A DNA stretch of 64,000 nt from Acidimicrobiia bacterium (GTDB lineage: Bacteria > Actinomycetota > Acidimicrobiia > Spongiisociales > UBA11373). Positions 47,004 through 55,652 of the stretch are shown here, piece by piece (within the stretch, counting starts at the first letter, position 1; each line of letters begins with the position of its first letter). A model generated the notes under the pieces. The model was not told the origin of the DNA and searched no databases. It saw nothing but the letters and a program-made list of their open reading frames with translations. The stretch spans positions 147,299 to 211,298 of the forward strand of contig JBBDWO010000002.1 of NCBI GenBank assembly GCA_040902765.1, in the 5' to 3' direction. Both the position numbers and the translations under genes were made by a program.

Positions 47004-47019
47004 TGTTTCACATGAAACA
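47004..47019. promoter_or_regulatory. parS site 3
   Basis: TGTTTCACATGAAACA, 15 of 16 matches; the central CG is CA, so the palindrome centre is altered. It lies 60 nt upstream of the rsmG start, inside the rsmG-parA-parB promoter region, so ParB binding could also affect this operon. Confidence 0.9.
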
Positions 47020-47078
47020 CGGTTCTTGGGAATTGGGAATTGCGAATTGCGAATTGCGCTTCCGCTAATCTCACCCTC

Positions 47079-47735
47079 ATGACCTCCGACTCCCCTGCCA
47101 TCGCCAAACGGACGCTCGACTGGCTCGGTATCACCGCCCTACCCGAGACCATGGAGCTCCTCGAACGGTATGCCGCCTGGCTCGTGGAGGAGGCGATCCC
47201 CGCCGGAGGTCTCGGACCCCGCGAAGGCGACCGGGTGTGGAGGCGCCACGTGGCCGACTCCCTATCGTTCGCAGTCGGGTGGCGGGACTCGGCACCCCCG
47301 CCGGACCTCCTGGATGTGGGGACCGGAGTCGGACTTCCAGGGATCCCGCTGGCGATCGTCTGGCCGGAGACTCATGTCGTCCTTCTCGACCGGGGCGGTC
47401 GCCGGACCCGATTGCTCGAGCGTGCGGTTCGGGTCCTGGGGTTGGAGAACGTGGTGGTGAGCCAGGGCGACGCCTTCGCCGTCGCCGATGAGTGGACGGC
47501 AGTCACCTTTCGCGGGTCCGTCAAGGCACCGGAGGCTGTTGGTTTGGCGGCCCGGCTCCTCGACGTGCCCGGCACCGCGGTCCTCGGCCTGAGCCGGCGG
47601 ACCGAGCCCCCGGACCGAACCCGGGACCTCATGGGAGTCGCCACGGCGTTGAGCCTGGAGCCCGAATTGGTTGGGGTCCCGGCGGAAATCCTTGACGGCC
47701 CGGCGTGGCTCCTTATGATGCGGTTTAATGCGTAA
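47079..47735 (+). CDS. rsmG: 16S rRNA (guanine(527)-N7)-methyltransferase RsmG
   Basis: A 218-residue SAM methyltransferase: LLDVGTGVGLPGIPLAIVWP (motif I) and VLLDRGGRRTRLLERAVRVL, with RHVADSLSF upstream, all typical of RsmG/GidB. It methylates G527 in 16S rRNA; loss gives low-level streptomycin resistance. A TAATCT -10 box at 47066-47071 with a 7-nt gap to the ATG predicts a leaderless mRNA. It overlaps parA by 8 nt. Confidence 0.93.
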   Translation: MTSDSPAIAKRTLDWLGITALPETMELLERYAAWLVEEAIPAGGLGPREGDRVWRRHVADSLSFAVGWRDSAPPPDLLDVGTGVGLPGIPLAIVWPETHVVLLDRGGRRTRLLERAVRVLGLENVVVSQGDAFAVADEWTAVTFRGSVKAPEAVGLAARLLDVPGTAVLGLSRRTEPPDRTRDLMGVATALSLEPELVGVPAEILDGPAWLLMMRFNA

Positions 47736-48519
47736 GTCCTCCCGCCGCCACACGGTCGTCGCCTTTGCCAACCAGAAGGGTGGCGTGGGCAAATCGACGA
47801 CGGCCATCAACCTTGCCGCCGCCCTCACGTCGGCCGGCGACAAGGTACTTCTCATCGACGGCGATCCACAGTCGAACGCCACGAGTGGCCTCGGCATCGA
47901 TCGGAGCGCGGTCGAGACGTCCATGTACGAAGTCATGCTCGGCGACGCCGACCTCGACGATGTCATCGTGCCCACGTCGACGGAGGGGCTGTTCCTGGCC
48001 CCGTCGTCGATCGACCTGGCAGCCATCGAGATCGAACTGGTTTCCCGCATGTCGCGGGAACGCCAGCTAGGCAACGCCATCGGGAAGATGAGCCGTCGGG
48101 TCGACTACGTGTTCATCGACTGCCCGCCGAGCTTGGGGCTGATCACGGTCAACGCCCTCGCGGCGGCCGACGAGGTGATCATCCCGATCCAGGCGGAGTA
48201 CTACGCCCTCGAAGGACTCACCCAATTACTTCGTTCAATAGACGCAATTCAGAACAACCTTAACCCTACACTCAAGATAGAGGGTGCAGTCATCACCATG
48301 TACGACCGGCGAACCACGCTGGCGGCCGAGGTGGCCGAGCAAGTGCGTGCGCACTTCGGTGCGCGCGCGTACGAGACGGTGATACCGCGGGCGGTTCGGC
48401 TCGCAGAGGCACCGGGGTTCGGGGAGCCGATCGAGTCGTTCGATCCGACCAGCGCCGGGGCCGAGGCCTACCGGTCGCTGGCCGCAGAGTTCAGGAGGAG
48501 ACATGGCCGTCGCTCGTAA
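47728..48519 (+). CDS. parA: Chromosome partitioning ATPase ParA
   Basis: A 263-residue deviant Walker ATPase: VVAFANQKGGVGKSTTAINL (Walker A'), VLLIDGDPQSNATSGLGID (A''), VFIDCPPSLGLITVNALAAA (Walker B). It drives segregation of the ParB-parS complex. It overlaps rsmG at its start and parB at its end. Confidence 0.96.
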   Translation: MRKSSRRHTVVAFANQKGGVGKSTTAINLAAALTSAGDKVLLIDGDPQSNATSGLGIDRSAVETSMYEVMLGDADLDDVIVPTSTEGLFLAPSSIDLAAIEIELVSRMSRERQLGNAIGKMSRRVDYVFIDCPPSLGLITVNALAAADEVIIPIQAEYYALEGLTQLLRSIDAIQNNLNPTLKIEGAVITMYDRRTTLAAEVAEQVRAHFGARAYETVIPRAVRLAEAPGFGEPIESFDPTSAGAEAYRSLAAEFRRRHGRRS

Positions 48520-49393
48520 GTCGGGACTGGGACGGGGACTTGACGCCTTGCTCGCCGTGGCTCCGGAGGAGGCGGCTCGCGAGGGGTATGCCGTCGTGGC
48601 CATCGGGGTGATCGTCCCCAACCCGCGCCAGCCCAGGACCCGTTTCGACGACGACGCGCTCGAGAGCCTCGCCGCCTCGATCGCCCGGGTAGGGATGCTG
48701 CAGCCGTTGGTGGTGTCCCCGGGTGAAGCGGACGGAACCTATCGTCTGGTGGCGGGGGAGCGGCGCCTCAGGGCCTCAAGGCTCGCCGGCCTCTCCGAGG
48801 TGCCGGTCATCATTCGCGAGAGCGACGATGAGTCGAGCCTGGCCGACGCCCTCATCGAGAACATCCAGCGTGAGGACCTCGACATCCTCGAGGAAGCTGC
48901 CGCCTACGTATCCTTACTGGAAGATTTCGACATGACTCACGACGCCGTCGCCGAGCGGGTCGGAAAGAGTCGGTCGGCGGTCACCAACACGATTCGGTTG
49001 CTCAAACTGCCCGCCGCGATCCAGTCACTCCTCGTATCGGGTGATCTGGCCCCGGGTGCAGCCCGAGCGCTTCTCGGACTCGATGACGAGGCCGCCGCCA
49101 TCAGGATCGGGGAGCGGGCGGCGTCGGAGGGTTGGCCGGTTCGCCGGGTCGAAGACGCCGTGCGCGCCGCCCGTGAGGTGCCAGAGTCTGCCATGCCGTC
49201 CACGGCATCTGTCGAGCCGAAGCTACGACCCGCGCAGATCGTCGCCCTCGAGGAGAGGCTCGCCGGTGTGCTCGGGACTCCCGTCGCCATCACGTACGGC
49301 CGGGGCGGGGGAGGGCGGTTGACCGTCCGCTTCGGCTCGGTCGACGATCTCGAGCGGATATACCGAGCGATGATCGGATCACCCCCGGCCTGA
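48503..49393 (+). CDS. parB: Chromosome partitioning protein ParB
   Basis: A 296-residue ParB: CTPase box (VAGERRLRASRLAGLSEVPV, IIRESDDESSLADALIENIQ), helix-turn-helix (VAERVGKSRSAVTNTIRLLK) and a C-terminal dimerisation segment. It binds the parS sites at 46.9-47.0 kb. The start GLGRGLDALL is canonical. Its stop codon lies at the edge of a large nested inverted repeat. Confidence 0.96.
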   Translation: MAVARKSGLGRGLDALLAVAPEEAAREGYAVVAIGVIVPNPRQPRTRFDDDALESLAASIARVGMLQPLVVSPGEADGTYRLVAGERRLRASRLAGLSEVPVIIRESDDESSLADALIENIQREDLDILEEAAAYVSLLEDFDMTHDAVAERVGKSRSAVTNTIRLLKLPAAIQSLLVSGDLAPGAARALLGLDDEAAAIRIGERAASEGWPVRRVEDAVRAAREVPESAMPSTASVEPKLRPAQIVALEERLAGVLGTPVAITYGRGGGGRLTVRFGSVDDLERIYRAMIGSPPA

Positions 49394-49485
49394 GGGGGTG
49401 CGCGAATAGGCTCGCCTCGGGATCAGGTTTCGGCTTGCCACAAGCCGAAACCTGATGAAGCCAGCGACCTATTCGCGCACCCCCT
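49393..49485. terminator. Nested double inverted repeat between convergent parB and cwlM
   Basis: Outer arms AGGGGGTGCGCGAATAGG (49393-49410) and its exact complement (49468-49485), 18 bp. Inner arms ATCAGGTTTCGGCTTG (49422-49437) and its exact complement (49441-49456), 16 bp with a CCA loop. The two stems share one axis with 11-nt unpaired flanks on each side, giving a long interrupted hairpin on either strand. There is no T-run. The position suggests a bidirectional terminator; other roles are possible. Confidence 0.8.
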
Positions 49486-49491
49486 GAGGCG

Positions 49492-50475
49492 TCAGTCGGC
49501 GCCAACCACGGCGTCTCGGTCGCTCTCCAGCCACACCTCGATGGCCCGAGCCACGGCGCGTCCCACCGCGGGGTCGAGATGAGGCAGCACCACCACCACC
49601 GCTGGCGCCCGGGTCTCTCGCAACAGAGGTGTGCTCCGACCGACCGAACTGACGCCGAGCGCGGTGGCCACGGCCCGGCCGATCGCCGATCCCGCTCGCG
49701 AGATGGTCAGCGCCGAGGCGAAGTGGTGGACTCCCGCTTCGGCGGCATCGTCGGACAGCGAGAACCCGATCACCATGTCGGCGGCGAGTTCGTTGGCGTG
49801 ACGAGCCCGAAGGCGCTCGGCTGGCCGGGTGTCCGCGGACCTGGAGAGCAGCGGCTGGGCACCCGATTCGCGCAACGCGGCGGCCGCCGCCGCAGCTGCA
49901 CTCCAGGCGCTGGTGGCCTCGTGGTCGCTCCGACAGAACGGATCGAGGAAGAGCCGCTGCCCGGCAACCGTTCGGGGAAGTTCCGCCAGCCACACCCGGT
50001 CCCGGACCATCTCGCGACCTACCTTGTCGGTGGCTCGAACCATCAGGGTCAGGTCGCCGACCACCTCCGGACCGACGATCCCGTCCTCGGCCATCTCCCG
50101 GTTGTGCTGGAACTCGAGCACGGCGCGCAGGGTGGCCGGCCCGAAGATCCCATCGATGTTGCCGGCCTCGAAGCCGAGTGAGTTGAGGCGTCGTTGCAGA
50201 TCGGCGACGTCGTGACCATGGAGCATCGGCATCCGGTAGTAGAGGACGCGATCGCCGAGCCCGAAGCCGGCGTCGACCAGGGTCCGCCAGGTCTCACGAC
50301 CCACCATTCCGTCCGGCGTGATGTGGTTGGCTTGCTGGAACTCGGTGGTCGCTCGAACCGTGCCCGCCTCGAACGTGCCGGGCTGGTCCGGGTCGACGGG
50401 GTAGCCGAGACGACTCAGTCGCTCCTGGATGTCGCGAACGGCGTCACCCGTGTCGCCGGACTTGTACAGCGCCAT
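49492..50475 (-). CDS. CwlM-like peptidoglycan-binding protein with inactive-looking amidase domain
   Basis: A 327-residue protein: two PG_binding_1 domains (DAVRDIQERLSRLGYPVDPD, TTEFQQANHITPDGMVG; DVADLQRRLNSLGFEAGNID, VLEFQHNREMAEDGIVG) and a C-terminal amidase_3-like fold (ARHANELAADMVIGFSLSDD). The expected zinc-ligand motif DPGHGG is DPFCRS here, so catalysis is doubtful. At this parB-trx locus mycobacteria encode CwlM, a catalytically weak regulator of MurA. No signal peptide, so cytoplasmic. A TAGCCT -10 box at 50482-50487 is 6 nt before the ATG (leaderless). Confidence 0.82.
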   Translation of the reverse strand: MALYKSGDTGDAVRDIQERLSRLGYPVDPDQPGTFEAGTVRATTEFQQANHITPDGMVGRETWRTLVDAGFGLGDRVLYYRMPMLHGHDVADLQRRLNSLGFEAGNIDGIFGPATLRAVLEFQHNREMAEDGIVGPEVVGDLTLMVRATDKVGREMVRDRVWLAELPRTVAGQRLFLDPFCRSDHEATSAWSAAAAAAAALRESGAQPLLSRSADTRPAERLRARHANELAADMVIGFSLSDDAAEAGVHHFASALTISRAGSAIGRAVATALGVSSVGRSTPLLRETRAPAVVVVLPHLDPAVGRAVARAIEVWLESDRDAVVGAD

Positions 50476-50537
50476 GGCGCGAGGCTACCGGCGCCAGCGG
50501 ACTCGGCGACCGGCAGAGCCAGGTCCCGGAGCGCGGG

Positions 50538-50861
50538 TCAGACGAAGTCGGCGAGTTCGGAGACCAGGGCCTGCTTGGGCCGGGCGCCGACGATGCGCTT
50601 CTTCTCGACTCCGTCCTTGAACACGATGAGCGTCGGGATGCCCATGACGTCGTACTGCATGGCGGTCTTGGGGTTTTCATCGACGTTGAGCTTGGCGACG
50701 CGGAGCGAGCCTGCGTAGTCGGTGGCGATCTCGTCGACGATCGGACCTACGACCCGGCAGGGACCGCACCACTCGGCCCAGAAGTCGACGAGTACCGGGA
50801 TCTCGTCGGCGATGAGGTCACCGAAAGCGTCGTCGGTGGCGGTGATGGTGTGTTCGTTCAT
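50538..50861 (-). CDS. trxA: Thioredoxin
   Basis: A 107-residue thioredoxin: VDFWAEWCGPCRVVGPIVDE with the CGPC redox pair and the cis-Pro segment MGIPTLIVFKDG. Reduced by the TrxB encoded 37 nt upstream on the same strand. The position next to cwlM and parB matches actinobacterial trxC/trxA. Confidence 0.95.
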   Translation of the reverse strand: MNEHTITATDDAFGDLIADEIPVLVDFWAEWCGPCRVVGPIVDEIATDYAGSLRVAKLNVDENPKTAMQYDVMGIPTLIVFKDGVEKKRIVGARPKQALVSELADFV

Positions 50862-50898
50862 GATCTAGTTGGCCGGGGGGCCTTCCTCCTTCTCTGTG

Positions 50899-51813
50899 TC
50901 AGCGTGCGTCGAGCCAGCGTTCCGCATCCATCGCAGCCTGGCAGCCCATGCCAGCGGCGGTGATGGCCTGTCGGTACGTGTGGTCGACGACGTCTCCGGC
51001 GCCGAAGACTCCCGGGACCGACGTCGCCGTCGACCCGAAGGAGAGCAGGTATCCCTGGTCGTCGAGTTCCAGCTGGCCCTTGAACAGACTCGTGTTGGGG
51101 TCGTGACCAATGGCGACGAACACCCCGTCCACCGCCAATTCCTCGACGGCATCGTCGGGAAGGTGCCGGAGGCGAGCGGCAGAGACGGTCCCGTCGCCGA
51201 GGATCTCTTCGACCACCGTGTTCCAACGGATGGCTATCTTTGGATGCTCCATCACCCGGCCGGCCATGATCTTGGAAGCACGGAACTCGTCCCGCCGGTG
51301 GACCACGGTCACCTTGGAGGCGAACTTGGTGAGGAACAGGGCCTCCTCCATAGCGGAGTCCCCTCCGCCGACGACGATGAGCTCGCGATCCCGGAAGAAG
51401 AACCCGTCACAGGTGGCACACGACGACACACCGTGACCCCGAAGTGCCTCCTCGCCGGGTACCTCCAGCCACCTGGCCGAAGCTCCGGTGGCCACGACCA
51501 CGGCCTCGGTACGAAACTCCTCGTCCTCGGTGGCGACGAGAAAGGGCTTGCTGGCGAGATCGACCCTGGTGGCGTCGGTGGGGATGAGGCGAGCGCCGAA
51601 ACGTTCCGCCTGGTCCCGGAACAGCTGCATGAGCTCTGGACCCATGACGCCCCCGGGGAAGCCGGGATAGTTCTCGACTTCGGTGGTGAGCATCAGTTGA
51701 CCGCCCGACACGGTGCCTTCGATGACGACCGGTGCCAGGTCGGCCCGGGCCGCGTAGATGGCTGCGGTGTATCCGGCCGGACCTGATCCGATGATGACGA
51801 GCTGTTCTGTCAC
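50899..51813 (-). CDS. trxB: Thioredoxin reductase
   Basis: A 304-residue FAD/NADPH flavoprotein: [20 protein letters not shown] (FAD), redox pair in [11 protein letters not shown] (CATC), NADPH site [16 protein letters not shown], and C-terminal [14 protein letters not shown] at 51813 is preferred because it overlaps the upstream stop (GTGA) and places the FAD motif at the normal distance; the longer ATG start would add an unconserved leader. Confidence 0.95.
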   Translation of the reverse strand: MTEQLVIIGSGPAGYTAAIYAARADLAPVVIEGTVSGGQLMLTTEVENYPGFPGGVMGPELMQLFRDQAERFGARLIPTDATRVDLASKPFLVATEDEEFRTEAVVVATGASARWLEVPGEEALRGHGVSSCATCDGFFFRDRELIVVGGGDSAMEEALFLTKFASKVTVVHRRDEFRASKIMAGRVMEHPKIAIRWNTVVEEILGDGTVSAARLRHLPDDAVEELAVDGVFVAIGHDPNTSLFKGQLELDDQGYLLSFGSTATSVPGVFGAGDVVDHTYRQAITAAGMGCQAAMDAERWLDAR

Positions 51814-52130
51814 GAAGAGGTCTCCGAGTCGCGGCGGCGGGTACGTCTCGACCATAAGAACAGCGCGAGCAGCAGGATTAGTCCCCCGATGAACCCGTAG
51901 GCGATCTCCATCGATTGGTCGCAGTCACAGACCTTGGCCGCCAGTTCGCCGGTGATCCGAAGGGCGCCGACGAACAGGAATATGAACGCCAGCGAGATCG
52001 CGGTGAGAGCGACCAGGCCGAGGGTCACCCACTTGATGGCCTGGGCGGCACGGTCGACCGTCATCGCGCGTACGCGGCTGGTGAACGCTTCGAGGAGGTC
52101 GGCGATCCGCGTCGGGAAGTCGTCGAGCAT
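51810..52130 (-). CDS. Small membrane protein upstream of trxB
   Basis: A 106-residue protein: amphipathic N-terminus ([20 protein letters not shown]), two membrane helices ([40 protein letters not shown]) and a CDCD motif between them. Homologues of this size (holin-like) sit at the same place in other actinobacteria as far as I know, but the function is unknown. A TAACCT -10 box at 52137-52142 is 6 nt before the ATG. Confidence 0.65.
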   Translation of the reverse strand: MLDDFPTRIADLLEAFTSRVRAMTVDRAAQAIKWVTLGLVALTAISLAFIFLFVGALRITGELAAKVCDCDQSMEIAYGFIGGLILLLALFLWSRRTRRRDSETSS

Positions 52131-52165
52131 GAGGCGAGGTTAGCGGGCGCCCGCTGCCGGCCCTC

Positions 52166-53068
52166 TCAGCCGCGAACGGCGAGAGGCTCGCAGCCGTCTG
52201 GATCGAGAACGGCGAGTCGATCGACGACACCCTCGTCGTCGACGCCGAAGAAGACCAGCAGCGTCGGCGCGTCGTCTCGCTCGTAGGCGAACACGAACAC
52301 CCGCTCGTCGGTGCCCGTCGGCAGGACCTCGGCCGCGGTCTCGATACAGGCGGTCTCCTCGTCGGCGAGCATCGCCGAGTCGAATCGGTTGGACGGCGTC
52401 TGCATCTCGTCGTCGAGTTCATCGAGGAGGGCGAGGTCGCCCATCTCCGTGTTCTGTGCCACGGTGGTCGTCGTCGCTGTGGGCTGGGCCGTCGGCTCGG
52501 TGATGGTGGTGATCGGTGCTTCCGTCGTGTCCTCGGTCGCCGGGGCTGCCTCGACGACGGTGCTGCGGGCCGACTGCTGCCCGTCGGCGAACAGCGGCTC
52601 CGCATCCGCCTCCAGGTCACCACCGAAGGAGAGGACCGGGTCGGATTCGGTCAGGTCCTGCGCGTCGTCGGCGACCGACGCGCCGGTCCTGGCGGTCATC
52701 TCGAATGCGGAGTCCCCGTCGCCCTGGAGGTCACCGAGAATCGGAACGATGGCGAGCAGGGCTACGAGGACCGCAGCCGATCCGGCCAACGCGGGCCACA
52801 GGGAGCGTCGGGACGGGCGCGCCACGCCGGCCGTTTCGGTGACCCGGAGGCCGATGGCGCCGGCAACGGCGTCGCGCACCGACTGGCGCTCCTCGAGTGA
52901 CATGTGGACGACCTCGGTGTCGCGGATGGCGGCGAGGGCGCGTCGATGATCGGCGAGGGCTGCGACCGCATCAGGGTGGCGCGCGAGGGCCGCCTCGGCC
53001 TCCCGGGCGGCAGCATCGTCGAGGCTTCCCTCGGCGAGAGCAGCGATGAGTTCTTCAAAGTCAGGCAT
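52166..53068 (-). CDS. Anti-sigma-factor-like membrane protein
   Basis: About 300 residues: an N-terminal helical domain (FEELIAALAEGSLDDAAARE, AEAALARHPDAVAAL) like anti-sigma N-domains though without the HxxxCxxC zinc motif, one membrane helix (LAGSAAVLVALLAIVPIL) and a Thr/Asp-rich extracytoplasmic region. It is encoded just after, and overlapping, an ECF sigma gene, which supports an anti-sigma role (SigM/RsmA-like locus). The ATG at 53068 is chosen; a GTG at 53080 would add four residues. Confidence 0.7.
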   Translation of the reverse strand: MPDFEELIAALAEGSLDDAAAREAEAALARHPDAVAALADHRRALAAIRDTEVVHMSLEERQSVRDAVAGAIGLRVTETAGVARPSRRSLWPALAGSAAVLVALLAIVPILGDLQGDGDSAFEMTARTGASVADDAQDLTESDPVLSFGGDLEADAEPLFADGQQSARSTVVEAAPATEDTTEAPITTITEPTAQPTATTTTVAQNTEMGDLALLDELDDEMQTPSNRFDSAMLADEETACIETAAEVLPTGTDERVFVFAYERDDAPTLLVFFGVDDEGVVDRLAVLDPDGCEPLAVRG

Positions 53069-53642
53069 GATGTTCTTCACTTTGAGGGTCGGAAGGGTCC
53101 GCGAGGTTCCCGAGTGCTTCGGCCAGGAGCCTTCTGCCGCGGAAGACGCGCGACTTGACGGTGCCCACGGGCACGCTCAATGTGTCGGCGACGGTCTGCA
53201 GTCCGAGGCCCTCCACGTCGGCGAGTACCACGGCGGCGCGGAACTCCTCGGGGAGGGCGGCCAGCGCCGCCTCCAGGTCAGGGCGCAACTCGACGGCGGT
53301 GAATCGGTCTTCTCCCGTCGGGTCGACCGGGTCACGACCTTCCGGGAGTGTTTCTACCTTGTGCCGTTTCGCCCGTCGTGCATGGTCGTAGCACGTGTTG
53401 ATGGCGACCCGGTAGAGCCAGGTACTGAACGCCGATTTGCCGGCAAAGCTCGACGCCTTGCGGAAGACGGTGATAAAGGTGTCCTGGGTGGCGTCGAGCG
53501 CGGCCTCGCGGTCGCGCAGCATGCGCAGGCAGATGCCGAAGACGCGGTCCTCGTGGTGGCGCATCAACTCGTCGAACGCCTCGGCATCGCCCGCCAGATA
53601 CCGCTGCAAGAGTTCGGCGTCTGCGGAGGCCCGGTCGGTCAC
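53061..53642 (-). CDS. ECF sigma factor (SigM-like)
   Basis: A 193-residue sigma-70 family protein: region 2 (YLAGDAEAFDELMRHHEDRV, DATQDTFITVFRKASSF, FSTWLYRVAINTCYDHARR) and region 4 (LPEEFRAAVVLADVEGLGLQ, ADTLSVPVGTVKSRVFRGRR). It probably responds to envelope or redox stress, by analogy with SigM beside trxBC in mycobacteria. A TAGCGT -10 box at 53650-53655 is 7 nt before the GTG, so the mRNA is probably leaderless. Confidence 0.92.
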   Translation of the reverse strand: MTDRASADAELLQRYLAGDAEAFDELMRHHEDRVFGICLRMLRDREAALDATQDTFITVFRKASSFAGKSAFSTWLYRVAINTCYDHARRAKRHKVETLPEGRDPVDPTGEDRFTAVELRPDLEAALAALPEEFRAAVVLADVEGLGLQTVADTLSVPVGTVKSRVFRGRRLLAEALGNLADPSDPQSEEHHA

Positions 53643-53699
53643 GGCGGGAACGCTACCCGTTTGTCTGGTTCTACCTTCCCGGTCGCCCGCGGCGCCCGA

Positions 53700-54419
53700 T
53701 CAGGTGCTGACCAGCACCGCGAGAGGCTCGGGGAGGGTGACGAACCCCTCCGACTCGTACAGGCACGTGGCCGGTGCGTTGCCAGCAGGCGTGTTGAGCA
53801 TGAGCACCCGGGCTCCCTGGCGACGGGCCCACAGTGCGGCCGTTCGCACCAGTGATCGACCGATCCCGTTGCCCTGGGCGACCGGGTCGACGGCGACCCT
53901 CTGCAGGTATGCCATGGAGCTGCCGACACCGCTCACCGAGTAGCCGCACAGCCCGCCCGACTCGTTGCGCACCACATGGAAAATCGACCGGGGCGTCGCC
54001 GAGATCGCTTCCATGAAGGCCTGGCGGTCGAACTGCCAAAAGTCGTTGAAGGCGGCGGCATCGACGCGAAGAGCCTCCTCGTAGTCGTCCTCGTCTCCGA
54101 CGATGACCAGGTGGTCGGGTGCTCCGATCCGATCGAGAGACTTGCGCATGAGTGCCAGGTCCTGGTGGTGCTCGAATGAAGCGTCATGCCATATCTGCTG
54201 GGCGGCGCGGGGCAGGGGTGGTGACAGGACCCGGCTGTGGGCGATCTCGTCGATCGCCTCGACGCAGTCGACGATGAACCCGGCTCCACCACCGCGCACC
54301 GGTCGGAGATGGGCCATCGGAACGACGCCGTTCCAGGGGCGCGAGTCGGCCTTCGACCAGCCCTTACGGAGTGTGATCGGTCCGGGCCAGGAGCCCTCGA
54401 CGCGCATGCCGACTATCAC
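53700..54419 (-). CDS. GNAT family N-acetyltransferase
   Basis: A 239-residue protein with a C-terminal GNAT domain: YLQRVAVDPVAQGNGIGRSL (acetyl-CoA pyrophosphate loop Q-x-x-G-x-G) and GARVLMLNTPAGNAPATCLY followed by ESEGFV. The N-terminal half is unassigned and may be a second, degenerate GNAT-like half. GTG at 54419 is chosen because a TACCAT -10 box (54427-54432) is 7 nt upstream. Substrate unknown. Confidence 0.78.
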   Translation of the reverse strand: MIVGMRVEGSWPGPITLRKGWSKADSRPWNGVVPMAHLRPVRGGGAGFIVDCVEAIDEIAHSRVLSPPLPRAAQQIWHDASFEHHQDLALMRKSLDRIGAPDHLVIVGDEDDYEEALRVDAAAFNDFWQFDRQAFMEAISATPRSIFHVVRNESGGLCGYSVSGVGSSMAYLQRVAVDPVAQGNGIGRSLVRTAALWARRQGARVLMLNTPAGNAPATCLYESEGFVTLPEPLAVLVST

Positions 54420-54483
54420 GCCGCGGATGGTAGAGACGCGCGAGAGGTGGTCCGAATCGGTAACCACCGGATACCAACTACCC

Positions 54484-54604
54484 GCTCAACGCTCAACGCT
54501 CAACGCACAGACCTGAACTCTCTGGCGTTAAGCGTTAAGCGTTAAGCGTTGAGCGTCATCTTTCAGCGTTCAGCGTCGTCGGACGAAGCGTTGAGCGTTG
54601 AGCG
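54484..54604. repeat. Large inverted set of GCTCAAC / GTTAAGC / GTTGAGC heptamers
   Basis: Three GCTCAAC units, a spacer, three GTTAAGC units and one GTTGAGC, then a second patch with TTCAGCG pairs and two GTTGAGC. Arms pair as at 2294 and 10638. It fills the divergent gap between the GNAT and deacetylase-like genes and ends 5 nt before the -10 box of the latter. Confidence 0.85.
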
Positions 54605-54623
54605 ATCCGTACCATCTCCTCTC

Positions 54624-55631
54624 ATGGCCGTTCTCCTGTACCACCACCAGTCGATGATGGATCACGACACCGGGCATGGTCATCCCGAGCGGTCGGCGCG
54701 GCTCGATGCGGTGCTGCGTGGGGCGCGGCGTGTTCCCGGTGTGGTGGAGAGACAGGCGCCGCTCGCCGATGGGTCCGACCTGCACCTGGTCCACGAAGCC
54801 CCTTACGTGGACGCGATCGAGCGGTTCTGTGCCGACGGTGGGGGGCAGGCCGACCCGGACACGGTGGCCTCGACGGGATCGTGGGAGGCGGCGCTGCGAG
54901 CAGCCGGGTCCGGCGTCGCCGCCATCGCCGCCATCGGTGCCCAGGAGGCGAGGGATGCCTTTCTGGCGGTGCGACCTCCCGGACACCACGCTCTGGCCGC
55001 TCGGGCGATGGGATTCTGCTTCTTCAACAACGCGGCGGTGGCCGCGGCCCGCCTGCGGCGCGACGGTCGGAGGGTGGCGATTGTGGACTGGGATGTTCAC
55101 CACGGCAATGGAACCCAGGACACGTTCTACGCGGATGACGGCGTGCTCTACCTGTCGTTGCACCAATCACCGTTCTATCCCGGGACCGGATCGGTGTCCG
55201 AGGTCGGTGTGGGGGCGGCTGCGGGAGTCACGGTCAACATCCCGCTGCCCGCTGGCACCGACGGGGCCGGGTATGCCACCGCCTGGAGTCGCATCGTGGA
55301 TCCGGTCCTCGACGAGTTCTCCCCGGACTGGCTGATCGTCAGTGCCGGGTACGACGCCCATCGCAACGATCCGCTGGCCGGCATGCTCCTGGAGGCCGCC
55401 GACTACGGGTGGATGGCGTCGCGGTTAGCTCAACGCGACCTGCCGACGCTTGTCTTCCTGGAGGGCGGCTACGACCTGACCGCCCTCGAGGATTCGGTGG
55501 AGGCGACGCTGCTCGGGCTCGGCGACACCGCCTTCACTCCGGAGACCGGTGGGGCACTCATCCCCGAGGCCGCCATTGACCGTGCCGCCGCTGCCGCATC
55601 AGTGAGGTGGGAGACCGTTCAAGGGCCCTGA
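54624..55631 (+). CDS. Histone-deacetylase family hydrolase (class II-like)
   Basis: A 335-residue arginase-fold deacetylase: HPERSARLDAVL, catalytic RPPGHHALAARAMGFCFFNN, metal/catalytic VDWDVHHGNGTQDTF, SAGYDAHRNDPLAGM and LEGGYDL. All usual zinc ligands (D-x-H, second D) are present. Bacterial relatives act on acetylpolyamines or other acetyl/acyl amides; the substrate here is unknown. TACCAT at 54610-54615 lies 8 nt before the ATG. Confidence 0.92.
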   Translation: MAVLLYHHQSMMDHDTGHGHPERSARLDAVLRGARRVPGVVERQAPLADGSDLHLVHEAPYVDAIERFCADGGGQADPDTVASTGSWEAALRAAGSGVAAIAAIGAQEARDAFLAVRPPGHHALAARAMGFCFFNNAAVAAARLRRDGRRVAIVDWDVHHGNGTQDTFYADDGVLYLSLHQSPFYPGTGSVSEVGVGAAAGVTVNIPLPAGTDGAGYATAWSRIVDPVLDEFSPDWLIVSAGYDAHRNDPLAGMLLEAADYGWMASRLAQRDLPTLVFLEGGYDLTALEDSVEATLLGLGDTAFTPETGGALIPEAAIDRAAAAASVRWETVQGP

Positions 55632-55652
55632 GGATCGTGCCGATGGGTGAGC

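Noticed and set aside
54484..54604. CRISPR array
   Set aside because: Repeats are 7 bp with no unique spacers of 25-40 bp and no cas genes nearby; these are heptamer tandem arrays.
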